The notes: a model not told the origin generated them from the letters alone. Numbered from the stretch's first letter, positions 1-12,610 are shown. The stretch: DNA of 64,000 nt from Epiperipatus broadwayi (GCA_028023455.1 JAQFVV010000030.1:4172501-4236500); one strand, 5' to 3'. Numbers and translations: made by a program.

Positions 1-179
1 AATCCCTATCTAGTGCCTACTCATCCAAGGCTCCTCACTGATGAAGACCATAAGCCAGAAACTAGTCTGGGGATATTGGATGAGTAGGCACTATATAGGG
101 ATTTTATGCACAAGCCTTCTGGCATCCATTGATTAATCTGGTTGGCACAGGGTGGCAATACTGTATGGAGTTTTGCCTT
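1..179 (+). mobile_element. Hammerhead-ribozyme element, copy 1 (cut by window edge)
   Basis: This is the 3' part of a repeat family found again at about 10.4, 27.4, 35.7, 44.2, 49.6 and 55.0 kb. It contains a hammerhead motif (separate entry) followed by the conserved stretch that ends in GAGTTTTGCC-type sequence near 179. Positions 1-28 are an inverted copy of 76-103 with one mismatch, so the ribozyme sits at the tip of a long hairpin. The left end lies outside the window. By its relatives it is a non-autonomous Penelope-like or retrozyme-like element. No ORF is present. Confidence 0.75.
23..82 (+). ncRNA. Type I hammerhead ribozyme motif, copy 1
   Basis: The core is complete: CTGATGA at 38-44, GAAA at 58-61 and a GTC cleavage triplet ending at 67. 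Stem II is short (GAC against GCC with one mismatch, loop CATAA). Stem III is the minimal form, with A-C pairing G-T around a TA loop in GAAACTAGTC. Stem I pairs TCCTCA before the core with TGGGGA after the cleavage site, then ATCCAA with TTGGAT beyond an internal loop. Cleavage is predicted between 67 and 68. Activity is inferred from the motif only. Confidence 0.75.
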
Positions 180-1368
180 GTTCAAAAATTTATAGCTTAT
201 AAAATTATCCACACACACACAAAAAAAAGAAAATTGTTTAAGATTCATCAAGATTGGTACAATATTTGTTACAAACTTTCACATTTATATATTAATATAG
301 ATTATATAATTATTTGTAAGTTATCTCATAAGTATGATAGTGGGTAAAATTATTTACAATACGAACTACTACTATTCAGTTCATTATTTTTCATGGCATT
401 TCTGTATACTCTTTACATGGTTTGATGAAGGCTTTTTTTTTTCATTTCTGTTTAAATTTGTATAATAATGAAATTCATTTTTAGAGCTCTTTTTTTTTCT
501 TTAATCTGTATCATTTTATCCATAGTTTATTAAAATAACAAAGGATTAATCTTTTTTGATTACAACAAAAAAAATCATCTTTTGTACAGAAAACTATTTG
601 ACTAAAAGAAAATTATCTGTCTCCATCTGTATGGTATCTATGTATTTGTAGGATTTAACAATTATTAAATTTCCTGAAATTCAGATTATATATTTGAATC
701 TGTTACTTGACTTAATAGATGGCTTGAAGATATTTTCAAAATTTTATAAATCATTTTATTCATCTACTTAATAGTATTTTAATGCTGCACAGTAAGAAAG
801 GATGTATTGTAATTAATTAATTGATTTTTTTTCCAATATTCTTTTAGTATTTTCTTTAATTATATTTGTTTTACTAAATATATTATCATTTGCTTATTAT
901 TGCAATTTTAAAATGATGAATATTAGAAAATGAAATCATCTACTTTGTTTTTCCATTTGGATACTATGAAAATATCGTTTTTATTAGCTTTTGAATTTCC
1001 TTTACTTTCAAATTGCATCTTATATGTGTTTTTTTTTAAATAATCATTTTTTTATCTGCATGTTAATACAAACAAAATATTTTAAGACATACATAAATAG
1101 ATTTATAGCTATGCTATTTTTAACTGCATATAAACTAGTGCACTGCATAATTAATGGGCACCAATTAAATCGTTTTCATGATCATTTTCAATTATTATTG
1201 ATCCAATGCAAAATGATCTCTAAATTTGTGGTCGCTCAGAGATAAAAAATTAGTAGACTCACCAAGCTGGCTGATACATGTCAGTGAACTTATTTGTGCT
1301 CATTCGCCATATGAAGAACCATATAATTAAATAATAATATCTGCAAACAAAACCATTTTGATTGGATA
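180..1368. other. A+T-rich DNA without recognisable gene
   Basis: Mostly poly-T and poly-A tracts and simple A+T sequence, with a short CA run near 212-221. Short ORFs here show no recognisable family and no codon signal. Confidence 0.6.
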
Positions 1369-1386
1369 TTAAATATTATATAATAA

Positions 1387-1612
1387 AATAGTTTATTTCT
1401 CATTATATATAAATAAGCACAAAAACTTATAAATAAAGTTTTAGTAGAGAAGTTATAAATAAATTGTAATAATAAGCTGAACGTTTTCGAGGATCCATGA
1501 ACTCATAAAAGCTATGATTATGAGGCATGGATCCTCGAAAACGTTCAGTCTACTATTATAATTTATTTATAACTTTTTTATTAAAACTTTACTTATAAGT
1601 TTTTGTGTTTAT
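1387..1612. mobile_element. Foldback element with one-sided tail and flanking repeats
   Basis: Two inverted arms of roughly 95 bp (about 1,410-1,500 and 1,525-1,612) share a GGATCCTCGAAAACGTTCAG-type core and pair across a short loop. The element is flanked by an 18-bp direct repeat TTAAATATTATATAATAA at 1,369-1,386 and 1,613-1,630. About 23 nt between the left repeat and the left arm have no partner, the asymmetric layout seen in other foldbacks of this window. The flanking repeat is itself A+T palindromic, so its status as target duplication is less certain than elsewhere. Confidence 0.6.
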
Positions 1613-1630
1613 TTAAATATTATATAATAA

Positions 1631-4600
1631 TAAATTGCAATTATAATTTACTCAGTTTTCTTTGTATTGAAGCCTGTAATAGGACTTCTAGCTAGCTTTA
1701 GATAAAGTTCCGTTTTCATAATCAACATGCGAAAAGAAAATACAAATTATTCATCATATAATTAGAAATAAACTACTATATACAAAATTAAAGCACATAA
1801 AAAATTATTCAAAAATGTACATAGATTAAAAAATAATTTTATTTAACTAATTTAATATTTTCATATCTATAGAAATTTTAGTATTCCCTAAGAAAAAACG
1901 CCTGTCATTATTTACATAATCAGTATTGAGAATAAAAGTTTTAATCATATTCAACTAACTACAACAATCAATTGAACTTTATATTTCTTGACTTAATTTT
2001 TATTTTATTAAAACTGAATTTGTATAAAAAGTAAATAGTGGATAGTTGTTTAAAAAAAAAAAAAAACATTTTAACAGCATTGGTAAAAAAAAAATTTTAT
2101 TGGTTAGACAATTGCAAAAACAAAAAAAAACCATTAATAACAATATAAAATGCATCAAAAATAAAGGTTAAAATTTACACTATTGTTGTTTTGTTTTTTT
2201 TTGTATATGATTCATTTAAATTTAATGAATCAATAATGCAGTGGAATATTAATTAAGCTCATCCAGATGTATTAAATTCAAAATAGCATCTGAAGAATGT
2301 AGAATTGTATTTTTTTTTTTTAAAGAAAAAATCACTGCAGCTGAAATATTTTTATTATATGCTATATTTATATTTTGGCTATTTTATTATTAATATTGGT
2401 AGTAGTATAATATTTATATTTTAATTGTAACTTGTTTAATGTTATTCTTTTTTTTTAGATTTTTAATGTTACATATTTTGAATCTAGGATATTGAGGGGG
2501 GGGGGGGTTGCCATAGGAAATCATTATAATTGTTTGATTTGGCATTTTGATAACCCAATTGAAGCACTCTCTGGGATGCAGTTGTATTTCAAACATCTGA
2601 AACTTTAATTTTTTTTAACCGTTCAACTATTCCATTGGCCCACTAAGAGTAGATATTGTTTGCCTTCTATTTTATTCTTTAATGAAATAAAAAATATTCA
2701 TTATATCTTTTTTTAAAAAAAAAATCCTATTAGAAGCATAAATTCAGAAAATGAACGTAATTTGAAATCAAAATTAATATATAACTAATGAAATAAAAGA
2801 TTTTTCATTACATGTATTTTAATATTGAAAACTTACTTTCGATCACTAAAAAACAATAAAAATTATTAACAATGCTTTTTGCCAGAGCTGATTTGATATT
2901 ATGTTATGTAAATTTAGAGTTGACTTATTTCCAAAATATTATTGCAGGAAAATAAAACCTCATTGCAAATACAAAATATATTTAGATTTAAGAAATCTAA
3001 TTATTTTACAATAAACAAGTGAAGAAATTAGATCATAAATTTAGTCTACTCAAAGAAAAATGTTACTTATATGCAGCAAGGATCTCATGCTTCTTTGAAA
3101 ATATTTTAACTTTAAACTTGAATGTCCGATGTTTAAATATGGCATGAATATATAGTAAATTATTGTTATTGGGATTATCTAAGCGTTGACTGGTTTTTAA
3201 TGATATAGTAAATATATTGAAAATATGATGGGCCGTAATAAAGCAGAATATTAAAAAAATACTTTTTCTGTAGGTTCATTAACAACCAAATACTATGGTA
3301 ACGTAGTTGAGAAAAGAAAAAAATAGCCACAATTGAATTATAATGACATTTACAAAATAGAATTGTAGCTAAAATCTGAATTTTATGAAAGCCAATAAAA
3401 TAATTTTTAGTATTTTTTTTAATTCACTTTTTTTTTAAGTTAACAATTGCAACGAGAAAAGCAATAATCAGCTTAACAAATGCAATGGGAAAAACAATAT
3501 CAGTGTCAAACATTGAAACTTAAGCTTGTATGGAAATTAGTCTGAATTAATTTTAAGTAATATTAATGAATAAAAAATTTGCTCTGGAAATAATATGAAA
3601 AGGCTTGTTTATTTTATGATTTTATTTAACTATGGGTTTTTTTTTACCTGTAACAATCTGTATGTACATATAAAGGTATTGCTGGCATTTAAAAACAAAA
3701 TCATGTTTGACACAATATTCAAATTTTAGAATTTATATATAATGACTAGTGGAAAAAGTTTGCATAAATAATTTTTTAAAAAAGGTGCAAATAATATATT
3801 CTTTGAAGAAAAAAAAGTAGCCTGTATATGTATGTGCCCACATATATTTAAAAAATTTTCAAAAAAAAAAAAGTAGGTAGTTAATTATTCAAAATCAAAA
3901 ATTCTTAAAAGGTTAGGGTAAAATTTTTTATCATTTTTATATAGATAAGTTAATTTAGCAGTTTCCTTTGTTACTTTAAAAATAACTATTAAATTTTAAT
4001 GAACTGTAATTTCTCATTTCATTATTCTTTCCTTTTTTTTTCAAACTTTCAGTTTCAGCTATTATACTGATAATAAGAAGCATTTTATTATTATTATTAT
4101 ATTGATAACTAACTAGCAATGTAGTTTTTTTTTGCTTGCTCATTTATTTTTCTGTATGATTTTTTTTTTTGTAGTTTATAAATCCTATTTCATTACATAT
4201 TAAATTCATTTTTCTTTCATTATCACTTATATCAATGATTCTTATGGCTTGATCTCATTTTAATTAAGTAAATTGTTTTTGAAAGATTTTAATAATTTCA
4301 AAGCTATTTTACTTTTTTTTTTTTTAATAACAATTTTCTCTTTACTAAAAAAAAATTGTAATTTTCTTTATAAAGGAAAATATATTATTTTGTTATTTTG
4401 CATATGAAATTTAAATACATATAATTGTCATTAAAATATTTTTATAAAAACTATTATTTAATAATATAAAACATATTTTTAGCTGAAATTATTTATTTTT
4501 GCAAAAAATGTTTATATTTTAACCACACATAAAATGTTTACTATTCGCTTCTAAAAGGATCACTATTAAATGATATAATATAATGATAGTAGTAATAAAT

Positions 4601-7600
4601 ACTTTATGTTATAAATAAAAGGGTTTACATGGAATTTAGAATGAGTCTATAAATTTAAAATCAATCTATAATAATAATAATAATATCTTCATAAGTGGTA
4701 ATTAAATTTAAAAATTTTAAGTTAATATTTGAAAAATACTACACGAAGCAAAACATTTTTTTAGATAAAATTGTGCATATTTCTTGATATAAAGTTTGTA
4801 CATTCTAATAATGGATGGCTTTGTGAAGCAATTAGAAAACTGCAAGTTTTATAATCATAATTAGTTTTAATTAGATATCATGAAAGATAAAGAATGGCAA
4901 TTAGAGGTTGTGCAGAATATTCACAGGTTTTGCGTAGTATTTTGTACGAATATTTTTTCTTTTTATAGATTGAACATGTTAGCTTAATAGGAATAATGTA
5001 AAAACATGGTGAAATGTTAAATAAATAAATAAATTATTTTTACTTTATTCAAAATATTTTAATCTTTGATTTTAATTACAATGTTTTATTAGACCGGAAG
5101 TCAAAAAATTGAATTTGCATTTTTCAGTTTCTGCTGAGAAATTTAAAAAACTTTTTTTACAGTTTTAAAATTCACATATATATTTTTTCTAATATTTTAA
5201 TTTCAAAAAAAATCAGATGATGTCAGGATAATTGAATAAGTAGGTGTTGAAATTTTTTTCAACTCCACAATGATGGGTATCTATTATACATTTGACAATC
5301 TCAAACTTTGCATGATTACTTTGAGAAAATATTATGATGTTCTAAAAACTTGATTTTTTGGGAAAGTTTGTGATTATTTTTGGATAGAAATCATATAATA
5401 ATTATTGGAAATCAAAATATATTATTAAATATTTATTTTTTACAGAAATGTTTTATTTTAAAATATAAAAGAATATATTCTTATGAATAATTTTATTATT
5501 GAGATTAAGGTCATGGGAAATACAACTGTCTAGAAAATTTGTCACTAAACAGTCTTATAATATTTAGTAATATCATAAAAAAATTTAAAAAAGCATAAAT
5601 TGATAGATTTACTAGATATTAAAAATAATTCATTCAGATTTCTAAAACAAACATCAAACAAAGGTTTTGTTCATTTTGCAAATTGAATCTGCACCACCTG
5701 AAAGTTGATGATGAAACAACACTTTATTTTGATTAAAATCTAATTTTTAAATTAATTTCAAAAATCAAATGTGGTTTTTTAAAATTTATTTAATTTCTAA
5801 GCAAAAATATCTTTCAAATGAGGTCAAATTTATTACATTCTGATAAATAATAATAGTTTAATATTAAAGTGAAAGTTGAAAGCTTAAAGTGAGAACAAAG
5901 AAATATGTCAGAATACAGGAGGATTAAACTTCCATAAGATGTTATAAAACTTTTTTGTTATTACCAATAATTAAATTAAATTAAAGCATAGAGAGTATAT
6001 ATAAAAAATGCTACACATTTTTATACGTCATTTCTTTATAATAATAATAATAATAATGAATAAAAATTTAATTTGTGATTTAGAAGCATTGATTAATGGT
6101 TTCATATGTATTTTAAATTGTTATTAAATGTTTGAGCTTTAAATTTATATTTAAATTATGAAAATTATACTTTTTTTAAAGTTTATATATACATGTTTTT
6201 ATGAGCTTAATAAATGTCTACAATTCAATAATTATTCAAGTAATCAGTTTATATTGTAATAAATTTCTCTTTTTTAACATAAAAAAATGATTTTATTATT
6301 TATTACAGTAGAGAAAATCATCTGTTTAACTGAAATTGCAATCATTTTAATGTTTTAATTTTATTTTTTAATACTTACTTTCTCAAATACTTTATTTTTT
6401 TATTATTACTTACTTTTAAAACAAAGTTTTTGTTTTTTAAGAAAATAATTTCAAAAAACAAATTGATCATATTATTTATTTTGTTTAAATATTTATATAC
6501 ATTCTAAGTTTTGCTCTTTATTTTTCAAAAAGAATAAATATATATTATTGTAGAACAAAATAATATCAAATTATCCAAATTTGTAAGTGATAAAGTATTT
6601 GAATTTTAAAAATTATTTTACATTAAATTAACTTCTAAATAATGAGAATAAATTAAATTTGGGTTAAATAAATTGTGCTATATATATTTCTGATTTTTTT
6701 TTTTTAATTCTAAAATAGTTTCACAAATTCAGGATTTGATATTTAAAAAAACATGTACTTCAAAGACAATCTTCTATTTTATAATTTTTACAAATATTTT
6801 TCTGTTTTATTGTGGTAAGGGGAAATGCTTCAAAAGTAAAGATCTATTCAAAAACAATGTGTATAACCATTAGTTTGCTAGAAAATTTAAGTATATGTAG
6901 TCATTTCATTAAGAATGATTTACTTTAAGCATACAAAATATTTTAGAAAATATGATAGCTGGTACTATAGCTTTACTTTGTTGTAGAGATCCTTGAAAAT
7001 AAGTTTAGTCATTTTATACCATTATATGTTTATTAACTTTGTTGAAAATCTCTCAGAATATTATGATCTTTTTTAATGGGTAAAAAAAAAATCACTAAAT
7101 AATATTCTCTAAACAATACTTATATTAAATTTAAACTGTTTTTTCTTTGAAAAAAGCAAAAATCTTTGACATAGATTTGGAAGTTCATTATTTGATTTGG
7201 TTGAAAATTTGGAACTTAAACATTTATTAATGTATTGATCTTGTTTTTTTTTTATTATGGTATTAGATTTCATGTAAGAGATTTATTTCTTTGAAAATTC
7301 TTTATTTTAAAACAATTCTATTTTAAAATATTTTCTGGTAACTGATATATTTATTGAGAGTAATCTTTGAGGAGTATATGTTTGTCAGTAAATTTTAACA
7401 AACTTATTGCCCTTATGGTTGTATTACAGTTCAGTATATATAAAATATTACAATTATAGAGTAGTTGCAGAAACACCCATTCTGAAAACTGTGCCAAAGT
7501 TTAAATTGGCCATCTATTTAGAAAATTCTAAGGGATATTTCAAATTCTGATGGGAAATAATTTAATCAATTTCATGCAACAATAATAGGCTGATTAAGGA

Positions 7601-7855
7601 TCATAATTAAGAAGGAGATGTAGTAATCAAGGTTTTTAAATAAAGAAAACTGAATCAAGTTTTATTACTTCAAAGAATAATGATGCATAAGAAGTGATTT
7701 AGTCCTCTTTAGTTTTCAATTTCATTTTATTAAAAGCAAACCCTTGCATTTTAAGACTCCCCAAATCCTGTTTTTTAAAAAAGAATGGTATGTCCAAATC
7801 TTAGGGATTTATCTTTTTTCTTTTTTAAAAAAAAAAAATTTCAGTCCATTATATT
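1631..7855. other. A+T-rich DNA without recognisable gene
   Basis: More than 6 kb of simple A+T-rich sequence with many T9-T15 and A9-A15 tracts, ATT/AAT runs near 4,090, 4,670 and 6,040, and a run of 13 G near 2,497-2,509. No protein similarity was recognised on either strand. Confidence 0.6.
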
Positions 7856-7859
7856 TATT

Positions 7860-8400
7860 GCTGTGGTGTTTAACAGTTGAAGCAACCAAAGAATAATGGA
7901 GTACATCCAAGGTCGCTGAGCTCAACATTAAAACGCCTTAAAGCTATTTCCCTGACCTCATTTTAAATAACATTTGTCTCCCAAATGTTTCTTGATAAAA
8001 GCTTTCCATTAACTGCACCTAGTATGTCATATATTTGAATTTTTTTTTTTTTTTCTGGAGGCAAAATCTTTCAAGATGTGTTGTGTAGGAACATACTAGT
8101 AAATAATTAAAAAAATATATATGAAAAATTTGTTAAGTCTGTTTACCCTTCTTTATCTTCCAGGTTTTTATGCCATTTCTGTTTCCACATGAATAGCTAA
8201 TTGCTCAGCTAAACCTGTTTCTACCCTCACATAATGGTTGCTATGCAATTAGCATGTTGCAGAAACTTGTGAGGGAAAGGTCTGCAAGCAGTTGCTTTTA
8301 AATCTTGCAACAAAAGATTTCCTTTTACCACATGTAGATCATAGAAGCGATTCAAATGAGGGGAGGGACTAACTGCTGTCATGAGAAAATAACTGAAAGT
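7860..8400. promoter_or_regulatory. Possible conserved non-coding or regulatory stretch
   Basis: This stretch has more balanced base composition than the DNA on either side and few homopolymers. Around 8,185-8,270 it holds a cluster of homeodomain-like TAATTG/CAATTA cores, including ATGCAATTAGCAT, which is nearly palindromic and resembles overlapping POU and homeodomain half-sites. No transposon, tRNA or long ORF was recognised. Regulatory function is inferred from composition and motif density only; an old unrecognised repeat is an alternative. Confidence 0.2.
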
Positions 8401-9164
8401 TGAAAAAAAAAAAAAAAAATCACTCAGCTTTGTTCATGCATAAGAAAAAAGGAATATGAAATTCTATTTCATTAGAAAACAGCAGCAACAAAATTATTCA
8501 AAAGTGAAATACTATTGTGGTATGTTTTTTTTTTTTTAATGTTTTTAAAAATATAAATTTTTATATATTAATAAGATATAAATTAATCAATTTATTAAAT
8601 GTTAAATACGTATGTTTTAAGCATCAAGCATTTAAGTTTTTAGTTGATGAAATTATTAATTTTTAAATGCCATAATTAATGATTGTAACAGAAATACTGT
8701 GTGTACGTTTTATATGTGTGTATGTGTACTTATATATGTACAAGTCTTTGTGATTTTTAAAAGAATTTAAGTTTTCCAATTTTATCAAAATGAGGAGGGC
8801 CAAAATAAATTAAATAACCATTGCATATAATAATGAGAAATCATATGGAATGAAATTTTAAATAAAAATCAGGTTTATAAACTTACTTTTTTATGTGTGT
8901 CATATGAATCATTATTCATTTTCAAATATTATCTATTGCAGGATGGTGTCTTAGTTTATTCTATTTTCTCTATTCCATAGCTTTTCTTCTTTACATCACT
9001 CCATATTCATTCCACATGTCTTTTTCCAGACTTTTACAATCTTTGGGATTCTGTTGACCATCTATTTTCATCTTTTTTAAATAATATATCTGACTAACAT
9101 TATGCCAATTACACCTTTTATACGCATATATTTTCACTTTGTATCTTTCCTTGTTAATCTCAAT

Positions 9165-9470
9165 GTATGAGGATAAGTCAAAAAATATCTACACGTGCAC
9201 AAACTTTTTGAAATCCAAGTCTGTCGTGGACTATTATATAGGCAAAATCATGGCTGATTTGCCACATAATCCACTGTTACTCGTCTATCCAACAGAATCA
9301 GTTCACATACGCACTCAATGTTATCATCAATCATGGACTCCTTCATGATCTTCCTTGAAGTTCTTTATCCATTCATGCACACTTCTTCACATCAAAACAT
9401 TTTCTCAATACTGTGCACAAAGTCTTTCATATATATCAGCACCAGTCACACCCTCAGATTATAAAAAAAG
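9165..9470 (-). pseudogene. Mariner-family transposase remnant
   Basis: Read on the minus strand in shifting frames, the sequence resembles the N-terminal half of a mariner transposase. In order it shows ERLCAQY near 9,450, VHEWIKNFKED near 9,370, IECVCELILLDRRVTVDYVA near 9,290, then HDFAYIIVHDRLGFQKVCAR near 9,220. These correspond to the paired helix-turn-helix DNA-binding region and the conserved segment before the catalytic domain. The catalytic DDD region is missing: the sequence stops right after KVCAR and runs into a GACTTATCCTCAT stretch that may be a terminal repeat. At least three stops and two frameshifts show it is dead. Assignment is from recognised motifs, not a search. Confidence 0.7.
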
Positions 9471-9851
9471 TCAGTACACAATATTCTTTTGTGCAAATCA
9501 CAAATAGGGCAACCCGTTAATAATTCTTACGAGTCACTCATTACACCAGAAATCATCCAATAATGAATAATATTTCTGTAATGTAATTTTATTACACTAA
9601 TCTTACGCAAGGTAGGGAATGTTTTCTTTTCACTTTTAACACTTGATGGTGCAATGAAAATTATTTATAAGGGCAACCCATTGTTTCTCGCACTGCAGTT
9701 GCAATTGAAGTGACAATACACATAAAACTGCATAGCAGTGACTGGGGAGACAAAGTGCTCATAAAACGGTCCAACCTACAGAAGTTTAATATAACCAAGT
9801 GCAGATAAATTTTTATTCACTCGTGCATCTGTCCATATTTTGTACAGCCTT

Positions 9852-9930
9852 TGGCAAAATAGCTCATTTGGTTCAAGCATTACTTAAAATTCAAGAATCT
9901 AACAATCCAGGTTTGATTCCCATGCTAGTA
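9852..9930 (+). repeat. tRNA-derived SINE-like remnant
   Basis: TAGCTCATTTGGTT near 9,860 matches the tRNA A-box and GGTTTGATTCC near 9,910 matches the B-box, with normal spacing for an internal Pol III promoter. The sequence after about 9,930 is not tRNA-like and may be the SINE body. It is too diverged to be a working tRNA gene. Confidence 0.45.
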
Positions 9931-10345
9931 CTGTCACTTGTCAGGCCGGCAACATCTGAAAAAGGGAATAATACCACTCGAAACATTGTATTAAATACTG
10001 ACCTGTATGATGTTATTAACAGTTGAAGGTATTTAGAAAGTTTAAATAAAAGTTTAAAATTTTTCTAAGGACATTCATTTTTTTAATATTAGATGATAGA
10101 AATAGTCCAACAAATAATTAATAGTATCTGTATATTCTCTTAAATGACCAAGTTTTATATCCATACATAAGTGCTAATAAAACATTTATTAGAATTTTTT
10201 TTAAAAAAAAATATGCAAGCCTATTTTTTTTCATTCTCTAATTATATCTACTTAGAAGTTTACCCTCAGCTTAATTTTGTGATTAATTTATTCATTATGT
10301 GTTTATTTGTATTAATATTTTAATAAAGATATTTATTATCAATCT

Positions 10346-10892
10346 TGTAATCACTAAACAGCATATGATCACCATTTTTTATGCTTACACAAGCTATTTA
10401 CACAGAGGCAAAACTCCATTCAGTAGTGCCACTCGATGCAAGCCAGAGTAATCAATGGATGCTTGTGTAAGCATAAAGAATGGTGATCATGCAATGTTTA
10501 GTGGTTTAATACAATCCTTCCCAATAGGATTATGGTGACTGTGGTTAATAAAGAACCAAAGACATCAAAAAGTATGGACTATACATTTCTGCAAGCTAAT
10601 GAGCTTGAATTGAAAACATTATTGTGTTTTCATTTTGGACTCAAAGCTTTATAGTTATCTAATAAGATAAAAAAGATGGCTTCTAGAAAGTTGCATTAGG
10701 ATCCTAAGATCTAGGTGCAATGCTCTCAGATCCAAAGCTCCTGCCTGATGAAAAGCGTAAGCTAGAAACTAGTCTGGGGATATTGGATGAGTAGGCATTA
10801 GATAAGGATTTTATGCAAAATAACCTTCCTGCATCTATTGATTACTCTGGCTTACATTGAGTGGCTCTACTGTATGGAGAGTTTTGCCTGTG
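10346..10892 (+). mobile_element. Hammerhead-ribozyme element, copy 2
   Basis: The left 110 bp are inverted relative to the right end: the GCAAAACTCC-type end and the tail containing TGATCACC appear on the minus strand. At about 10,475-10,515 the tail sequence (GTGATCATG through GTTTAGTGGTTTAA) continues directly into the start of a monomer (TACAATCCTTCCC...). The plus-strand monomer then runs through a hammerhead motif at 10,729-10,788 to the GAGTTTTGCC end. This records a tail-to-start junction as expected from a tandem or circular template. No ORF is present. Flanking target duplication is not clear for this copy. Confidence 0.75.
10729..10788 (+). ncRNA. Type I hammerhead ribozyme motif, copy 2
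   Basis: CTGATGA at 10,745-10,751, GAAA at 10,764-10,767 and GTC ending at 10,774. Stem II reads AGC against GCT around a GTAA loop, whereas other copies have GGC against GCC, a compensatory change that keeps pairing. Base pairs next to the core in stem I are weaker here (TCCTGC against TGGGGA). Confidence 0.7.
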
Positions 10893-11751
10893 TCATTTCT
10901 ATATATATTTAAAGGCATTGAATATAATTTTAGTTTTCATTTCATTACTTTGTTAACATTTGCTGTAATTTTGAAGTGAAATCAACCCCATTATCTGCAA
11001 AATATAGATATTTTAAATAATCTCAATTTATTTTTATTACTTTTGCTTCTTCTGTTAATCTACTTTCTATAAAAATGTTGTAAAAGGTTTTTGAGAGATT
11101 AATATTCTTCTATAAAACCCTTAACAATTATAATCTTAATGTCACCATGTAATTCACTCACTACTGTGAGAATGATAATATTGTGGGAATGTTAAAATGT
11201 TGCAATGTTTTAATCATAACAAAGATGCTTATTATATGTTTGTTGATAATTGAAATATCTAATGCTAAAAAAACAATTTGTATTTATTGTTTGTTTGTAT
11301 TTTTTTGTAACGTTTTTCTAATATGTTTGAGAATTTTATTTTCTTCTATAACATCCATTACTAATTTATAGTTATGTTGCTTATGTACTCTTCATGATCT
11401 CTTTTCTATACCACTTGAACAGAATTCAAGAAATTCATTTCTCTTAAATGGCTCGTTTCTTTAAAAAAATGCATAATCCATTTCCTAGCGAATTGATGCT
11501 TTTTATTCATCATATATATAAAATGTATCATAAATAATATTTTAATATTGAATAAATATAATATGTGAAATTTATTGAGTCTGTTTTAAATAATAATTGC
11601 ACTGCCCTCTAGCTGCCATGTTCAATAACTTTTTGTTAGCAAGAAAATGGGATACTTCTTACATATAGTAAGAAGTATCTATTTTCTTATTTTACATGAC
11701 ATTATATATATATATAACTATTCAAAATAGACTATCAATTATCTTGCTATT
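10893..11751. other. A+T-rich DNA with a small hairpin
   Basis: No gene recognised. At about 11,650-11,679 GATACTTCTTAC and GTAAGAAGTATC form a perfect 12-bp hairpin, extended by AAGAAAAT/ATTTTCTT on both sides. It is followed by a TA repeat near 11,703-11,716. Confidence 0.5.
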
Positions 11752-11765
11752 GATCTTATTTAAGT

Positions 11766-12043
11766 ACAATTTATCCAAACCTTTTCAAACACTTTTTAGC
11801 AAAACTCTTTATTTGTACATATACATATACCTACGTTTCGACTGACCTGCAGTCTTCTTCAGAGCCAAGTTTGTTTTTTCTTAAGATCAAAATATACTTG
11901 CTCTGAAGAAGACTGCAGGTCAGTCGAAACATAGGTGTATGTATATGTACAAATGAAGAGTTTTGCTAAAAAGTGTTTGAAGCGGTTTGGATAAATTGTT
12001 TTTATAGGATATTACAGGAAAAATAAAGAAAAGTGTGATTTTG
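11766..12043. mobile_element. Penelope-like foldback element with 14-bp target duplication
   Basis: Inverted arms of about 100 bp (11,767-11,869 and 11,898-11,998) surround a short spacer. The exact 14-bp direct repeat GATCTTATTTAAGT lies at 11,752-11,765 and 12,044-12,057. After the right arm, about 45 nt (11,999-12,043) have no inverted partner. Each arm contains GAAGAAGACTGCAGGTCAG followed by TCGAAAC, a motif I associate with Penelope-like element ends. The asymmetric tail and 14-bp target duplication also fit that class. There is no coding sequence. Confidence 0.75.
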
Positions 12044-12249
12044 GATCTTATTTAAGTTTGAACTATATTCAAAGTTCAATCATGTTTTGTAGCAATTTAT
12101 AAGTTTTTTCTTAAATTCATTGGAATATGTCTGAAGATTAAAAATGATTAGTTTGTACTGTTTGAAAGTCTTTTTTTTTTGTTCATGTTTTAAATTAATA
12201 CATATCTTATGCCTCAATAATTAAAAATTATTTGCTTTTGAGCACAGTA

Positions 12250-12610
12250 CAATCTTAAAATACCTCATTTTTACCAACTAAAATATAATCCAATTCTTCT
12301 ATACCTTTATTTGTATGCATCTGTCTTCATTTCCTCTTGATTTTTTTGAAAAAAGAATAATATACTGAGTTTTTTCTATTTCGTAAATTCCACAAATCTG
12401 TGTTTCCTCACAATTCTTTCTCCATATTCACATTCAACCATTTCATTTTTATCTTTCAATTGTTTTTTTAGGTCTAGCATTAATGTCTTCTATGGTTGTT
12501 TTAAAATATCGCTTGATGCGATTAAAAGCATTTTATACATATTTACAAAAGTCAAAATTTGTCAGATTGAGAACTCGTTGAGATATGAACCTGAATTGAT
12601 CGCTATAGGA
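12250..12610 (-). pseudogene. LINE endonuclease domain remnant
   Basis: On the minus strand, in shifting frames, the sequence follows an apurinic/apyrimidinic-type endonuclease domain of a non-LTR retrotransposon. QVHISTSSQSD near 12,580 corresponds to the QVYAPTS block. EDINAR near 12,485 corresponds to the GDFNA block with its Asp and Asn. GERIVRKHRFVEFTK near 12,390 corresponds to the GxxNxRGxRLxEF block, and ELDYILV near 12,300 to the QIDYIL block. Several stops and frameshifts make it non-functional. Reverse transcriptase for this copy is not adjacent, so it is a short fragment. Clade is uncertain (RTE or related). Confidence 0.6.

Noticed and set aside
1387-1612. Hammerhead motif in the 1.4-kb foldback
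   Set aside because: ATTATGA before the stem and GAAAACGTTC after it only partly match the core (5 of 7), and stem I does not pair.
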